From Mycobacteroides chelonae (GTDB lineage Bacteria > Actinomycetota > Actinomycetes > Mycobacteriales > Mycobacteriaceae), in contig NZ_CP050145.1 of assembly GCF_016767715.1 (NCBI RefSeq), forward strand, positions 2,046,001 through 2,110,000: DNA of 64,000 nucleotides, written 5' to 3'. Below, piece after piece: positions 8,406 through 17,044 of this stretch. The notes beneath the pieces were generated by a model. The model was not told where the DNA came from. It did no database searches and saw only the letters and a list, made by a program, of their open reading frames with translations. Position numbers and translations under genes: made by a program. Positions within the stretch are counted from its first letter, which is position 1. Every line of letters begins with the position of its first letter.

Positions 8406-9445
8406 CCACGTACGGGGTCTCGGTGCTCGGCGCGGACTTGGCCACCCTTGTCGAGACCGCCGAGGCTACCGACCTCGCCGGCTTCGACGCCGCCTGGGCC
8501 TCGGAGTTCTACTCGCGCTCCGGCTCGATCTCGATGGCCGCGATGGCCGCGCGCACAAAGCGCTGCCGCATCGGGTCGTCGATCCTGTATGGCGTCGGGC
8601 GCAGCCCGCTCGTGCTCGCCACCGAGGCGCGTGACCTCGACGAGCTTTCAGGCGGGCGCGTCGTACTCGGGCTCGGCAACGGTACACGCCGCATGATGAG
8701 CGACTGGCACGGCGTGGAGGACACCTCCGCTCCCGCTCTGCGCATGGAGGAGCTGGTCCCGCTCGTGCGTCGGATCTGGAACCTGCACGAGGGCCCCGTG
8801 CGCCATGAGGGGCGCTTCTACCGGATGAATCTCGTCCCAACCGGCGACGTCGCGCCGCCGAAGCGAGCGATCCCGATCATCACCGCGGGCGTGCGTCCGC
8901 GGATGTGCGAGGTGGCAGGGCGCGTAGCCGACGGGTTGGCTGGTCATCCGCTGTTCACCACGACTTACGTCGAGGAGGTCGCCCGCCCAGCCGTCGTGCG
9001 CGGTGCGGAGCGGGCCGGACGCGATCCCGCCGACATTGAGATCGTCTCGATGGTCATCTGCGCGGTGCACGACGACCCACAGATCGCACGTCGTGAGGCC
9101 GCGCAGCAGATCGCGTTCTACTCCTCGGTGAAGACCTACGAGCACGTGCTCGACGTCAGCGGTTTCGCCAGGCAGGCAGCGGCCATCCGCGACGCGTTCG
9201 CACGGCGTGACCTGCCGGCCATGTTCGCCGCGGTCACCGACGACATGATCGACGCGATGGCGGTGGCCGGCACCGCCGCCGAGGTCCGAGAAGGGCTGCG
9301 CCGCTACGAGGGCGTGCTGGACCACATCGTTCTCTACTCACCCTCGATTGGTCTCGCGCCCGAGCGCATCGCCGAGAACCTCGGCAGCCTCATTCGCGAT
9401 TGTGCGCCGGCCTTCGCCGGCGGGAAAGGTGACCAGAGTGGCTGA
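8402..9445 (+). CDS. LLM-class flavin/F420-dependent oxidoreductase
   Basis: A 347-residue bacterial-luciferase-like TIM-barrel protein. Typical features are GFDAAWASEFYSRSGSISMAA, GSSILYGVGRSPLVLATEARDLDELSGGR (split over residues 53-80) and LGLGNGTRRMM. In mycobacteria many members use coenzyme F420, others FMN; the sequence does not settle which. GTG start at 8402 in a 4-base overlap. In this operon it may oxidise or reduce an intermediate at the alcohol/ketone level. Confidence 0.82.
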   Translation: MTTYGVSVLGADLATLVETAEATDLAGFDAAWASEFYSRSGSISMAAMAARTKRCRIGSSILYGVGRSPLVLATEARDLDELSGGRVVLGLGNGTRRMMSDWHGVEDTSAPALRMEELVPLVRRIWNLHEGPVRHEGRFYRMNLVPTGDVAPPKRAIPIITAGVRPRMCEVAGRVADGLAGHPLFTTTYVEEVARPAVVRGAERAGRDPADIEIVSMVICAVHDDPQIARREAAQQIAFYSSVKTYEHVLDVSGFARQAAAIRDAFARRDLPAMFAAVTDDMIDAMAVAGTAAEVREGLRRYEGVLDHIVLYSPSIGLAPERIAENLGSLIRDCAPAFAGGKGDQSG

Positions 9446-9896
9446 CGCATCGCTCATCGGGACGCAACTCGGGAGGACCACGTTTCCCGTCGACCGGTCC
9501 AAAGTGCGCGAGTTCGCACTTTCGCTCGGCGACCGCGACCCGATCTACCAGGACGTCGCGGCCGCCCGCGCCGCCGGCTTCGGCGCGATCCCCGCTCCTC
9601 CGACCTTCGTCGTCTCCTCGGCTCACTGGCGCGCCGACGACGACATGTTCGGCGCCCTCGGGCTCGACCTGCGACGCGTACTGCACGGTGAGTGCGGCTG
9701 GGAGTATTTCGCGCCGGTGTTCGTCGGCGACGAGCTCACCGAGACTCGTCGGGTGTCGAACGTGACCAGCCGCGAGGGGAAGCGCGGCGGCATCATGACA
9801 ATCGTGACGATCGAGACCGACTTCACCAACCAGCGCGACGAACTCGTCGTGCGCCAGACCGACGTCTTGATCGAAACCGGAGGCTCCACCCAATGA
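9438..9896 (+). CDS. MaoC-like dehydratase subunit, HadA/HadC-type
   Basis: About 152 residues with the MaoC_dehydrat_N (FAS1_DH) fold. The region DRDPIYQDVAAARAAGFGAIPAPPTF is the usual N-terminal signature of HadA/HadC-type subunits. The catalytic hydratase-2 motif is absent, so it likely needs a partner, and the next gene encodes one. It overlaps the LLM gene by 8 bases. Two in-frame GTG codons (9429 and 9438) are possible starts; 9438 gives the expected N-terminus. Confidence 0.75.
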   Translation: MADASLIGTQLGRTTFPVDRSKVREFALSLGDRDPIYQDVAAARAAGFGAIPAPPTFVVSSAHWRADDDMFGALGLDLRRVLHGECGWEYFAPVFVGDELTETRRVSNVTSREGKRGGIMTIVTIETDFTNQRDELVVRQTDVLIETGGSTQ

Positions 9897-10318
9897 CGAC
9901 ATCCCCCGCGCCGGTGGCGTTGGCCATCGGCGACGAGATGCCGACCTCACAGTTCGGCCCGCTGACGCGCTCGCACATCGTTCGCTACGCCGGCTCCGGC
10001 GGCGACTTCAACCCGATCCACCACGACGAAGAGTTCGCCCGCGCGGCCGGCATGCCCGGTGTGTTCGGCATGGGACTGCTGCACGGCGGTGTGCTCGCGC
10101 AGCGGCTGACCGCCTGGGTGGGGCTGGCCAACATCCGCTCGTTCCGCATCCGGTTCACCGGTCAGGTATGGCCCGGTGACCTGCTCAGCTTCGGCGGCAG
10201 GGTCACCGGCGTGCGCGAGGCCGGAGGGCAGCAGGTGGCAGACCTCGAACTCGTGGTCACGCGCCAGACCGGCGAACCCGCGATAAAGGGGAGCGCCGTC
10301 GTGCAGGTGACCCGGTGA
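9893..10318 (+). CDS. MaoC-family (R)-specific enoyl-CoA hydratase, HadB-type catalytic subunit
   Basis: A 141-residue hotdog protein with the hydratase-2 motif GSGGDFNPIHHDEEFA at about residues 36-51, including the catalytic Asp and His. It would hydrate or dehydrate an enoyl/3-hydroxyacyl-CoA. It starts with ATG overlapping the previous stop (ATGA), and together with the preceding HadA-like subunit it fits the heterodimeric dehydratase pattern. It ends in a 4-base overlap with the next MaoC-fold gene. Confidence 0.85.
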   Translation: MTTSPAPVALAIGDEMPTSQFGPLTRSHIVRYAGSGGDFNPIHHDEEFARAAGMPGVFGMGLLHGGVLAQRLTAWVGLANIRSFRIRFTGQVWPGDLLSFGGRVTGVREAGGQQVADLELVVTRQTGEPAIKGSAVVQVTR

Positions 10319-10842
10319 GCGCGCCAACGAGCGACGTCACCGGCCTCGGGATGACGTTCGGGACCTTCGACGAAGGCCGGGCGTGGGTCGGTCATCGCTC
10401 CGAACCGCGGCATGCGTGGTTCCCGATCGACCGCTCGATGGTGTTGTACTACTGCTCGCTCGTCGAGGACGCGAACCCCCGTTACTGGGAGGGTGAGGAC
10501 TGCCCGCCCGGGCTGCTGATGAGCCTCGGCTTCGCGCCGCAGTGGGTGCCCGGGTACCTAGCGCGTGCCGACATGATGTTCGCGCTCAGCGTCCCGTTGC
10601 CGGGCCACCACATCATCAACGCCTCGACGACGACGGAGTTCGAACGCCGGCCCCGGGTAGGCGATCACGTGTCGATCGTGGAGGAGATCGCCTCGATCTC
10701 CGAGCCCAAGACGACGCGGGTGGGCACCGGTGTGTTCATCACCACGGTGAGCACCTTCTCCGACCAGCACGGTGAGGTCATCGGCCGCAACACCAACGTG
10801 CTCTTCCGATACGACACCGCCGATAGTGAAGGCGCATCATGA
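10315..10842 (+). CDS. MaoC-like N-terminal-domain protein (ChsH2-N-like subunit)
   Basis: A 175-residue hotdog-fold protein. FPIDRSMVLYYCSLVEDANPRYW, followed by the Pro-Gly-Leu-Leu-Met segment, is like the non-catalytic N-terminal half of MaoC proteins such as ChsH2 of the cholesterol side-chain hydratase. The C-terminal half has the long beta-strand series ending VIGRNTNVLFRYD. GTG start at 10315 in a GTGA overlap. The next gene is ChsH1-like, so the two probably form a second heteromeric hydratase. Confidence 0.72.
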   Translation: MSAPTSDVTGLGMTFGTFDEGRAWVGHRSEPRHAWFPIDRSMVLYYCSLVEDANPRYWEGEDCPPGLLMSLGFAPQWVPGYLARADMMFALSVPLPGHHIINASTTTEFERRPRVGDHVSIVEEIASISEPKTTRVGTGVFITTVSTFSDQHGEVIGRNTNVLFRYDTADSEGAS

Positions 10843-11309
10843 ACGACTCCACCGAGCGCAGCATGGTCCGCGTCCCCGTGCGGTTCGAGGACATCGCCGT
10901 CGGCGACACCCTGACGCCCGTCTCGATCGAGATCAGCTACAAGCGCATCTGCATGAACGCGGCTTCGACATGGGACTGGTTCCCCGGTCACCACGACCCC
11001 GACTACGCGCGCAGCCAGGGCCAGCGCACGATCTACCTGTCAACCCTCTTCTTCCATGGCTTCATCGACCGCGGCCTCAACGAATGGGCCGGACCCGACG
11101 CGCTCATCCGGCGCCGCAGAATCTCAATGATCCGGTCGATCTATCCGGGCCAGACCGCAACCCTGAGCGGCAAGGTCGTGGCCAAACGCGACGATGGCGG
11201 ACGGCGCCTCGTCGACCTCGAGTTGCTCGTCTCGAGCGAAGATGGTCCGTGCGTGCCGAGTGAAGCCACCGTTGAGCTGGCCGACCCGTTTGTCGAGGTG
11301 CCGGGGTGA
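10839..11309 (+). CDS. MaoC-like hydratase subunit resembling ChsH1
   Basis: A 156-residue hotdog protein. FPGHHDPDYA holds His and Asp residues at the place of the ChsH1 active site (VHHDRD), and the following LNEWAGPDALIRRRR also resembles ChsH1. In cholesterol side-chain degradation ChsH1-ChsH2 hydrates the enoyl-CoA and the Ltp2-DUF35 complex then cleaves it; every component has a likely counterpart in this operon. ATG start overlaps the previous stop. The ChsH1 resemblance is from memory and needs a structural alignment. Confidence 0.72.
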   Translation: MNDSTERSMVRVPVRFEDIAVGDTLTPVSIEISYKRICMNAASTWDWFPGHHDPDYARSQGQRTIYLSTLFFHGFIDRGLNEWAGPDALIRRRRISMIRSIYPGQTATLSGKVVAKRDDGGRRLVDLELLVSSEDGPCVPSEATVELADPFVEVPG

Positions 11310-11352
11310 GCTGCCACTCACATGCGAGGCGACGGTGAGGGACGGAGGCTCG

Positions 11353-12120
11353 GTGGCCGAGCAACCGGTTCGCTACGAGGTCGTCGACAGCGTGGCCTGG
11401 CTGACGATCAACCGGCCCGAGGCGCGCAACGCGCTGAACAACGCTGTGCGCACGGGGCTTTTCGACGCGGTACGCCGCTTCAATGACGACGACGCGGCGA
11501 AGGTGCTCGTCCTCACCGGCGTGGGCGATAAGGCGTTCTGCGCCGGCGGGGACTTGAAGGAGATGGCGCAGAACGCGCTCAAGGTGCCCCCGAAGGACTT
11601 CGCTCCGCAGTTCGGCCGCAACATCGATGTCGCGAAGCCGACGATCGCGGCCGTCAACGGTGTCGCGTTCGCCGGGGGCTTCCTGCTCGCGCAGCAGTGC
11701 GACCTGGTCGTGGCTGCCGAACACGCGACCTTCGCCGTCAGCGAGGTCAAAGTCGGCCGCGGGTCGCCGTGGGCGGCACCGCTATCGTGGCTGGTGCCCC
11801 CACGCGTTGCCATGCAGATCCTGCTGACCGGCGACCCGATCACCGCCGAGCGCGCCCACCAGGTCGGCTTAGTCAATGAGGTGGTGCCGGCCGATCAGTT
11901 GCGCGAGCGTACCCGGCAGTTGGCGCTCAGCATCGCCGCGAACGCACCGCTATCGGTGCTTGCGTCCAAGCGCACCGTGTACCTCTCGGCACAGCACCAC
12001 CTCGCCGCCGCCTACGACCTGGCCGACGAGATATGGGAGCCGGTCTATCTGAGCGACGACGCGCAGGAAGGCCCGACGGCGTTCCGCGAGAAGCGCGCAC
12101 CACAGTGGAAGGGACGCTGA
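11353..12120 (+). CDS. enoyl-CoA hydratase/isomerase (crotonase) family, AtuE-like position
   Basis: A 255-residue crotonase. The oxyanion-hole segment FCAGGDLKEM (about residues 60-69) and FAGGFLLAQQCDLV are clear. The second catalytic Glu (SEVKVG) is present, but the first, usually in GGGCELA, is Leu here (GGFLLA), so it may not be a plain hydratase. In the Pseudomonas Atu pathway AtuE hydrates isohexenylglutaconyl-CoA and has this fold. GTG at 11353 is chosen because GGAGG lies 5 bases before it. It may also be an isomerase or lyase. Confidence 0.8.
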   Translation: MAEQPVRYEVVDSVAWLTINRPEARNALNNAVRTGLFDAVRRFNDDDAAKVLVLTGVGDKAFCAGGDLKEMAQNALKVPPKDFAPQFGRNIDVAKPTIAAVNGVAFAGGFLLAQQCDLVVAAEHATFAVSEVKVGRGSPWAAPLSWLVPPRVAMQILLTGDPITAERAHQVGLVNEVVPADQLRERTRQLALSIAANAPLSVLASKRTVYLSAQHHLAAAYDLADEIWEPVYLSDDAQEGPTAFREKRAPQWKGR

Positions 12121-12121
12121 C

Positions 12122-12934
12122 ATGGCGGTGACCATGCAGTCGGTAATCGCCGACATCGAAGCCGAAACGGCCGCGTTGCGCGAACTCATCGCACCGCTGC
12201 CCGAAGGTCCGCGCGGCTGGGACGCGCCGACTCCGGCCGTGGGCTGGGCGATCCGCGACCAGATCAGCCATCTGGCGTTCTTCGACGACGTGGCGGTGCG
12301 CTCGGCCACCGACCCCGACGGTTTCAGCAGCGACTACCTGCCGATGATGGCCGACGGAAGCATCTCACCCGACGTCATCGCTGAGCGCTACCGTCAAATG
12401 CCGGCTGCCGACCTGCTCGCGTGGTTCGACACGTCGCGTGCAGCCCTCGTTGCGGCGTTCGCGGACATTGCCCCGGCGACCCGCCTGCCGTGGTTCGGGC
12501 CGACGATGAGCGCGGTCTCGTCGCTGACAGCGCGACTCATGGAGACCTGGGCGCACGGCCAGGACATCGTCGACGCGCTCGGCGCGACCCGCGAGGCCAC
12601 GGCACGGCTGCGGCACGTGGCCCACATCGGGGTGGGTGCGCGCGCTTTCAGCTACCTGGCCAACGGTCTGGACCTCCCCGCGGACCCGGTACGCGTCGAG
12701 CTGACCGCTCCGGACGGCAGCGTCTGGACGTGGGGGCCAGCCGACGCCGCCAACCGCGTGAGCGGGCCGGCGCTGGACTTTTGCCTGTTGGTGACCCAAC
12801 GCCGCCACCGCGACGACACCGCTTTGGTCGCCGACGGACCGCTGGCCGACCAGTGGCTCGCGATCGCCCAGGCCTTCGCGGGGCCCCCTGGCGGCGGGCG
12901 CGTGGCGGGCCAGTTCGCAGGGGGTCAGCGGTGA
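12122..12934 (+). CDS. TIGR03084-type metal-binding protein (mycothiol/MDMPI-like fold)
   Basis: A 270-residue protein with the DinB/maleylpyruvate-isomerase N-terminal four-helix fold: WAIRDQISHLAFFDD near residue 45 and LMETWAHGQDIVDALG near 145 supply the metal-binding His residues. The C-terminal part is a small beta domain. The family is found in actinobacterial CoA-catabolic clusters, often next to AtuA, but its reaction is not established. It starts one base after the crotonase stop, and its end overlaps AtuA (GTGA). Confidence 0.75.
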   Translation: MAVTMQSVIADIEAETAALRELIAPLPEGPRGWDAPTPAVGWAIRDQISHLAFFDDVAVRSATDPDGFSSDYLPMMADGSISPDVIAERYRQMPAADLLAWFDTSRAALVAAFADIAPATRLPWFGPTMSAVSSLTARLMETWAHGQDIVDALGATREATARLRHVAHIGVGARAFSYLANGLDLPADPVRVELTAPDGSVWTWGPADAANRVSGPALDFCLLVTQRRHRDDTALVADGPLADQWLAIAQAFAGPPGGGRVAGQFAGGQR

Positions 12935-14655
12935 GCGTCCCGGTCCGCATCGGCAACTGCTCCGGCTTTTACGGCGACCGCATCGCCGCAGCCCGCGAGA
13001 TGGTCGAGGGCGGACCGATCGACGTCCTGTGCGGTGACTATCTGGCCGAGCTGACCATGCTCATCCTGGCCAAGGCCCAGGCCAAAGACCCGTCCGGCGG
13101 GTACGCGCGGACTTTCCTCACCCAAATGGAACAGGTGCTGGGCACCTGTCTCGATCGTGGCATCAAGGTCGTCGCGAACGCGGGCGGGCTGAATCCCGCC
13201 GGCTTGGCCGCCGCGTTGCGCGAGCTGTCCGCACGTCTCGGCCTCACCGCGCGCGTCGCGCACGTCGAGGGCGACGACCTACGTGGCGACCTCCACGCAA
13301 TCACGCCGCCCGTCGGCGACATCAAACCGGTGTCGGCCAACGCCTACCTCGGCGCCTGGGGCATCACCGAGGCGCTGCATTCGGGCGCCGACGTCGTCGT
13401 GACCGGCCGGGTCACCGACGCATCCCTCGTGGTCGGTCCCGCGGCCTGGTGGCACGCCTGGGCACGCGCCGACTGGGATCGGCTCGCGGGTGCGGTCGTC
13501 GCCGGGCACGTGATCGAGTGCGGCCCTCAGGCGACGGGCGGCAACTACGCGTTCCTCGACGAGATCACCGACCGCCGCTACCCGGGGTTTCCGATCGCCG
13601 AGGTCGCCGAGGACGGCTCTTCGGTGATCACGAAGCATCCCGGCACCGGGGGACTGGTCTCAGTCGGCACGGTCACCGCCCAGCTGCTCTACGAGATCGC
13701 TGAACCTGCCTACCTCGGCCCCGACGTCGTCGCCCACTTCGACACCATTCGCCTGGCTCAACAGGGTGAGCACCGTGTCGCGATCAGCGGTACGAAAGGC
13801 AGTCCGCCGCCGGACACGTTGAAGGTGGCGCTGAACGAGGTGGGCGGCTTCCGCAACACGATGACCATGGTGCTCACCGGCCTCGACATCGAGGCCAAGG
13901 CGGCCTTCGCCGAACAGCAGCTCTTCGACGTTCTCGGCGGACGCGACGCCTTCGACGAAGTCGACGTGCGACTGTTGCGTTTCGACGTCTCCGATGCGCC
14001 GACGAACGAGCAAGCCTGCGCGCACCTGCGTGTGACGGTGAAGGACGCCGACCCGCGAAAGGTGGGCCGAGCCTTCTCCGGCGGGGTCATGGAGATCGCC
14101 CTGGCTGGTTTCGCCGGCTTCCACACCACCACGCCACCGTCCTCGGAGACCGCGTTCGGCGTCTACCGGCCGGCCTACGTTCCGCGCTCGGCCCTCACGC
14201 ACGTGCTCGTCGACGCCGACGGCAATCGGCACGTGATCCCTGACCCGCCGACCGGTGCGGTCCCGCCGGCTGGGATCGCCCCGCCCGCGAAGCTGCCGGC
14301 GCCATCCGGGCCGACGCGGCTCGCGCCGCTCGGGTCGGTACTCGGTGCGCGGTCCGGAGATAAGGGCGGCAACGCCAACCTCGGACTGTGGGCACGCGAC
14401 GACCCCGGTTACGCGTGGGCGCGCGAGTACCTGAGCGTCGAGCGGCTGCGCACACTGCTCGGGCCGGAGACGGCGCACCTGCGCATCGAGCGCTTCGAAC
14501 TGCCGAACCTGCGCGCGCTCAACGTGGTGGTGCACGGCTTGCTCGGTGACGGGGTGGCCTCCTCGACCCGGCCGGACGCGCAGGCCAAGGGGCTCGGGGA
14601 GTACGTGCGATCCCGAGTGGTGGACGTTCCCGAATCGCTGCTCGACACACACTAA
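12931..14655 (+). CDS. atuA: acyclic terpene utilization protein AtuA-like
   Basis: A 574-residue AtuA-family (PF07287, DUF1446) protein: N-terminal VRIGNCSGFYGDRIAAAREM, then IKVVANAGGLNP, VVTGRVTDASLVVGP and, near the C-terminus, GARSGDKGGNANLGLWAR. AtuA is required for citronellol/geraniol use in Pseudomonas, but its exact reaction is unknown. The domain order and length match the long, two-domain version. GTG start at 12931 overlaps the previous stop. The gene ends 4 bases inside the convergent TetR gene. It is the strongest single pointer to a geranyl-CoA or related branched acyl-CoA carboxylation route. Confidence 0.85.
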   Translation: MSVPVRIGNCSGFYGDRIAAAREMVEGGPIDVLCGDYLAELTMLILAKAQAKDPSGGYARTFLTQMEQVLGTCLDRGIKVVANAGGLNPAGLAAALRELSARLGLTARVAHVEGDDLRGDLHAITPPVGDIKPVSANAYLGAWGITEALHSGADVVVTGRVTDASLVVGPAAWWHAWARADWDRLAGAVVAGHVIECGPQATGGNYAFLDEITDRRYPGFPIAEVAEDGSSVITKHPGTGGLVSVGTVTAQLLYEIAEPAYLGPDVVAHFDTIRLAQQGEHRVAISGTKGSPPPDTLKVALNEVGGFRNTMTMVLTGLDIEAKAAFAEQQLFDVLGGRDAFDEVDVRLLRFDVSDAPTNEQACAHLRVTVKDADPRKVGRAFSGGVMEIALAGFAGFHTTTPPSSETAFGVYRPAYVPRSALTHVLVDADGNRHVIPDPPTGAVPPAGIAPPAKLPAPSGPTRLAPLGSVLGARSGDKGGNANLGLWARDDPGYAWAREYLSVERLRTLLGPETAHLRIERFELPNLRALNVVVHGLLGDGVASSTRPDAQAKGLGEYVRSRVVDVPESLLDTH

Positions 14656-15245
14656 ATCCGGTGCGGGGCGCCGTCTACCTGCTGTGTAACCGCGCGGCTG
14701 AACAGCGCCGCAACGGCCGCGGCGGCCAGCATCGCCTCAATCGTCGCGTCGTCCAGCGACGCCGGCATGTACGCGGACGCGTTGAGCAATGACAGCACGG
14801 CGGCGACCAGGCCCTGTGCGCGCTCACGGTCCAGATCGCCCCGTGCTCGTACGAGCGCGTCGACCCAGAAGGACTCGTACCTGTGCTGTCGGCGTCGCAG
14901 GGCACGGGTCGCCAGCGGCGACAGCGAGCGGTGCTCGCGGGCGTAGACGGCCAACAGGCCGCGTCGTCGCGCGCCGAAGGCCGCGTGTAGGTCGACAAGG
15001 GCGTGCAGGACCTCCGTCGGTGTGCCGGCGTTGGTGGCGCGCCGGGCGCCGGCCAGCAGCTCAGTCATGGCGGCGTCGCATAACTCGCGCAGGATCGCGT
15101 CCTTGTTCTGAAAGTGCCGGTAGACGGCCGGCCCGCTCACCCCTGCTGCGGCACCGATGTCGTCGATGCCCACGGCGTGAAAGCCTTGCCGCGCGAACAG
15201 GTCGGCGGCGGCCTCGAGGAGCAGTTTGCGGCGCAAACCGGCCAC
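14652..15245 (-). CDS. TetR-family regulator
   Basis: A 197-residue repressor. The helix-turn-helix covers about residues 8-50 (FHAVGIDDIGAAAGVSGPAVYRHF). It converges on atuA with a 4-base overlap of the coding ends and lies downstream of the carboxylase operon on the same strand, after a 219-base gap (15246-15464) without a gene. Its likely targets are the palindrome at 21938-21961 and perhaps the weaker site at 6745-6768, and an acyl-CoA of the pathway may be the ligand. Both points are inferences from position. Confidence 0.85.
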   Translation of the reverse strand: MAGLRRKLLLEAAADLFARQGFHAVGIDDIGAAAGVSGPAVYRHFQNKDAILRELCDAAMTELLAGARRATNAGTPTEVLHALVDLHAAFGARRRGLLAVYAREHRSLSPLATRALRRRQHRYESFWVDALVRARGDLDRERAQGLVAAVLSLLNASAYMPASLDDATIEAMLAAAAVAALFSRAVTQQVDGAPHRI

Positions 15246-15464
15246 TTTCAGGCCTCCTGTCGATTTGTGGTTACGTTGTTCGCCGTCCGATCCGCTGGGC
15301 CGGGCTGGGATCCTACCGGCGCTGGGGTTGCCTGCGTCGGCACCCGCCGCACCAAATCAAGGGAGGTGAACGAAACCGCTAGCCCCCGCCGATGCTGTCG
15401 CATCCTCTTCTCAGTTCATGATTTAGGGGCCCTGCTTCGAACCCGCGATGTGCAGCGGCACGAC

Positions 15465-17018
15465 TCAGCGCAAAACGACTCCGCCCTCGATGCCCGTGAA
15501 CTGCGCGCGCAGCTCGGTCTTGAGCAGCTTGCCGGTGGCATTGCGCGGCAGTTCGGCGACGAAGTGCACGTCACGCGGACACTTGAAGTGTGCCAGCCGC
15601 TCCCGGCACCACGCTACGATCTCCTCGGCGCTCGGCGCCTGTGTCGCCGGGTCGGCGACCACGACCGCGACGACGCGTTCGCCCCACTTCGCGTCCTTAC
15701 CGCCGATCACGGCGGCGTCGAACACCGCCGGGTGGCGGAAGAGAACCTGCTCGACCTCGATCGGGTAGACGTTCTCGCCGCCGGAGATGATCATGTCCTT
15801 CTTGCGGTCGACGAGGGTGATGAAGCCCTCGGCGTCCATGCGCCCGAGGTCGCCCGTGTGGAACCAGCCCCCGCGTAACGCCTCGGCGCTCGCCTCGGCC
15901 TTCATCCAGTAGCCGGTGAACACATTCGGGCCGCGCACGATCAGTTCGCCCACGGTGTCGGTCGCGACGTCGCGGTCGTCGTCGTCGACGATGCGGGCGT
16001 CGACATGCATTGCGACGCGGCCGATCGACCCGGCCCGCGTGCTGACGTTCTCGGCGTCGAGGACGGTCACCAAGGGAGCGGTCTCGGTCATGCCGAAGCC
16101 CTCGGTGAAGGGCACGCCTCGCTCGCGCATGAAGTCGATGACCGTGAGGGGGACGGGCGACCCGCCGCCCATGGCGAAACGCAGCGCAGACAGGTTGAAG
16201 GAGTCGAAGTCGGGCACCTGTGTGAGTGCGGTCCACATGGCCGGCACCATGAACTGGACCGTGACGTGGTGGTCGGCCATCGCCTGTAACGTCGCTCGCG
16301 GCTCGAAGGACGGCATGATCACGCTGGTGCCGCCGACGTACAACAGCGGCAGGGTGTGTACTCCCAGCCCGCCGATGTGGAACATCGGCGCCACCGCGAC
16401 GGTGACGTCCTCGCCCCGCAGGCCGATGTCGGTGCCGAGGACGTTGATCGCGTTCCATAGCAGGTTGTCGTGGGTGAGGATCGCGCCCTTGGGTCGGCCC
16501 GTCGTCCCCGACGTGTACATGATGAACGCGGGGTCGCGGCCGTCGACGTCACCGTTGAGCGGTTCGGGCGCGGCGCCCGAGACGACGTCTTCGTAGCCGA
16601 GCTCGCCCGGCGCCGGCACCCCACCGGCGCGCACGACATGGCGCACGCGGACTCCGGACTCGGTGACGGCGCTCCTGGCCTGCGCGGCGAACGGCTCGTG
16701 GAAGACCAGAACATCGGCGCCTGAGTCGGCCAGGATGTAGCCGATCTCGGGTCCGGCAAGGCGCACGTTGAGCGGAACTGCAAGTGCGCCGATTTTGGCG
16801 CAGCCCAGCAGCACCTCGATGAACTCGGTCGAATTGACCAGCAGCATCGCGACCCGATCGCCCTTGCGCACGCCGAGGGCGATGAGTGCGGCGGCGACCT
16901 GGTTGGTGCGCCGATCGAGGTCGGCGTAGGTGATGTGCGCGCCGTTGCTGATCAACGCGGTGCGCCCGCCGTTGAGGAAGGCGCGCCGGCTCACCCACTG
17001 ACCGATGCCGAGTTGCAT
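15465..17018 (-). CDS. acyl-CoA synthetase (AMP-binding, fatty-acid/terpenoid type)
   Basis: A 517-residue ANL-family ligase. Motifs: P-loop MYTSGTTGRPKGA, GFGMTETAP, GWFHTGDLG and the hinge/C-terminal KDMIISGGENVYP. It converts a carboxylic acid plus ATP and CoA to acyl-CoA, and corresponds in role to AtuH. ATG at 17018 is chosen because AAAGGGAA precedes it; the frame stays open 42 codons upstream, but that part resembles no ligase N-terminus. It lies 26 bases after the acyl-CoA dehydrogenase stop in the same operon. C-terminal Lys (NATGKLLK) is present. Confidence 0.9.
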   Translation of the reverse strand: MQLGIGQWVSRRAFLNGGRTALISNGAHITYADLDRRTNQVAAALIALGVRKGDRVAMLLVNSTEFIEVLLGCAKIGALAVPLNVRLAGPEIGYILADSGADVLVFHEPFAAQARSAVTESGVRVRHVVRAGGVPAPGELGYEDVVSGAAPEPLNGDVDGRDPAFIMYTSGTTGRPKGAILTHDNLLWNAINVLGTDIGLRGEDVTVAVAPMFHIGGLGVHTLPLLYVGGTSVIMPSFEPRATLQAMADHHVTVQFMVPAMWTALTQVPDFDSFNLSALRFAMGGGSPVPLTVIDFMRERGVPFTEGFGMTETAPLVTVLDAENVSTRAGSIGRVAMHVDARIVDDDDRDVATDTVGELIVRGPNVFTGYWMKAEASAEALRGGWFHTGDLGRMDAEGFITLVDRKKDMIISGGENVYPIEVEQVLFRHPAVFDAAVIGGKDAKWGERVVAVVVADPATQAPSAEEIVAWCRERLAHFKCPRDVHFVAELPRNATGKLLKTELRAQFTGIEGGVVLR

Positions 17019-17044
17019 TCGATTCCCTTTCATTCCGCGGCGAC

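Noticed and set aside
15425..15464. TTCGAACCCGC resembling a tRNA T-arm downstream of the CoA ligase
   Set aside because: No matching T-stem, anticodon arm or acceptor stem around it.
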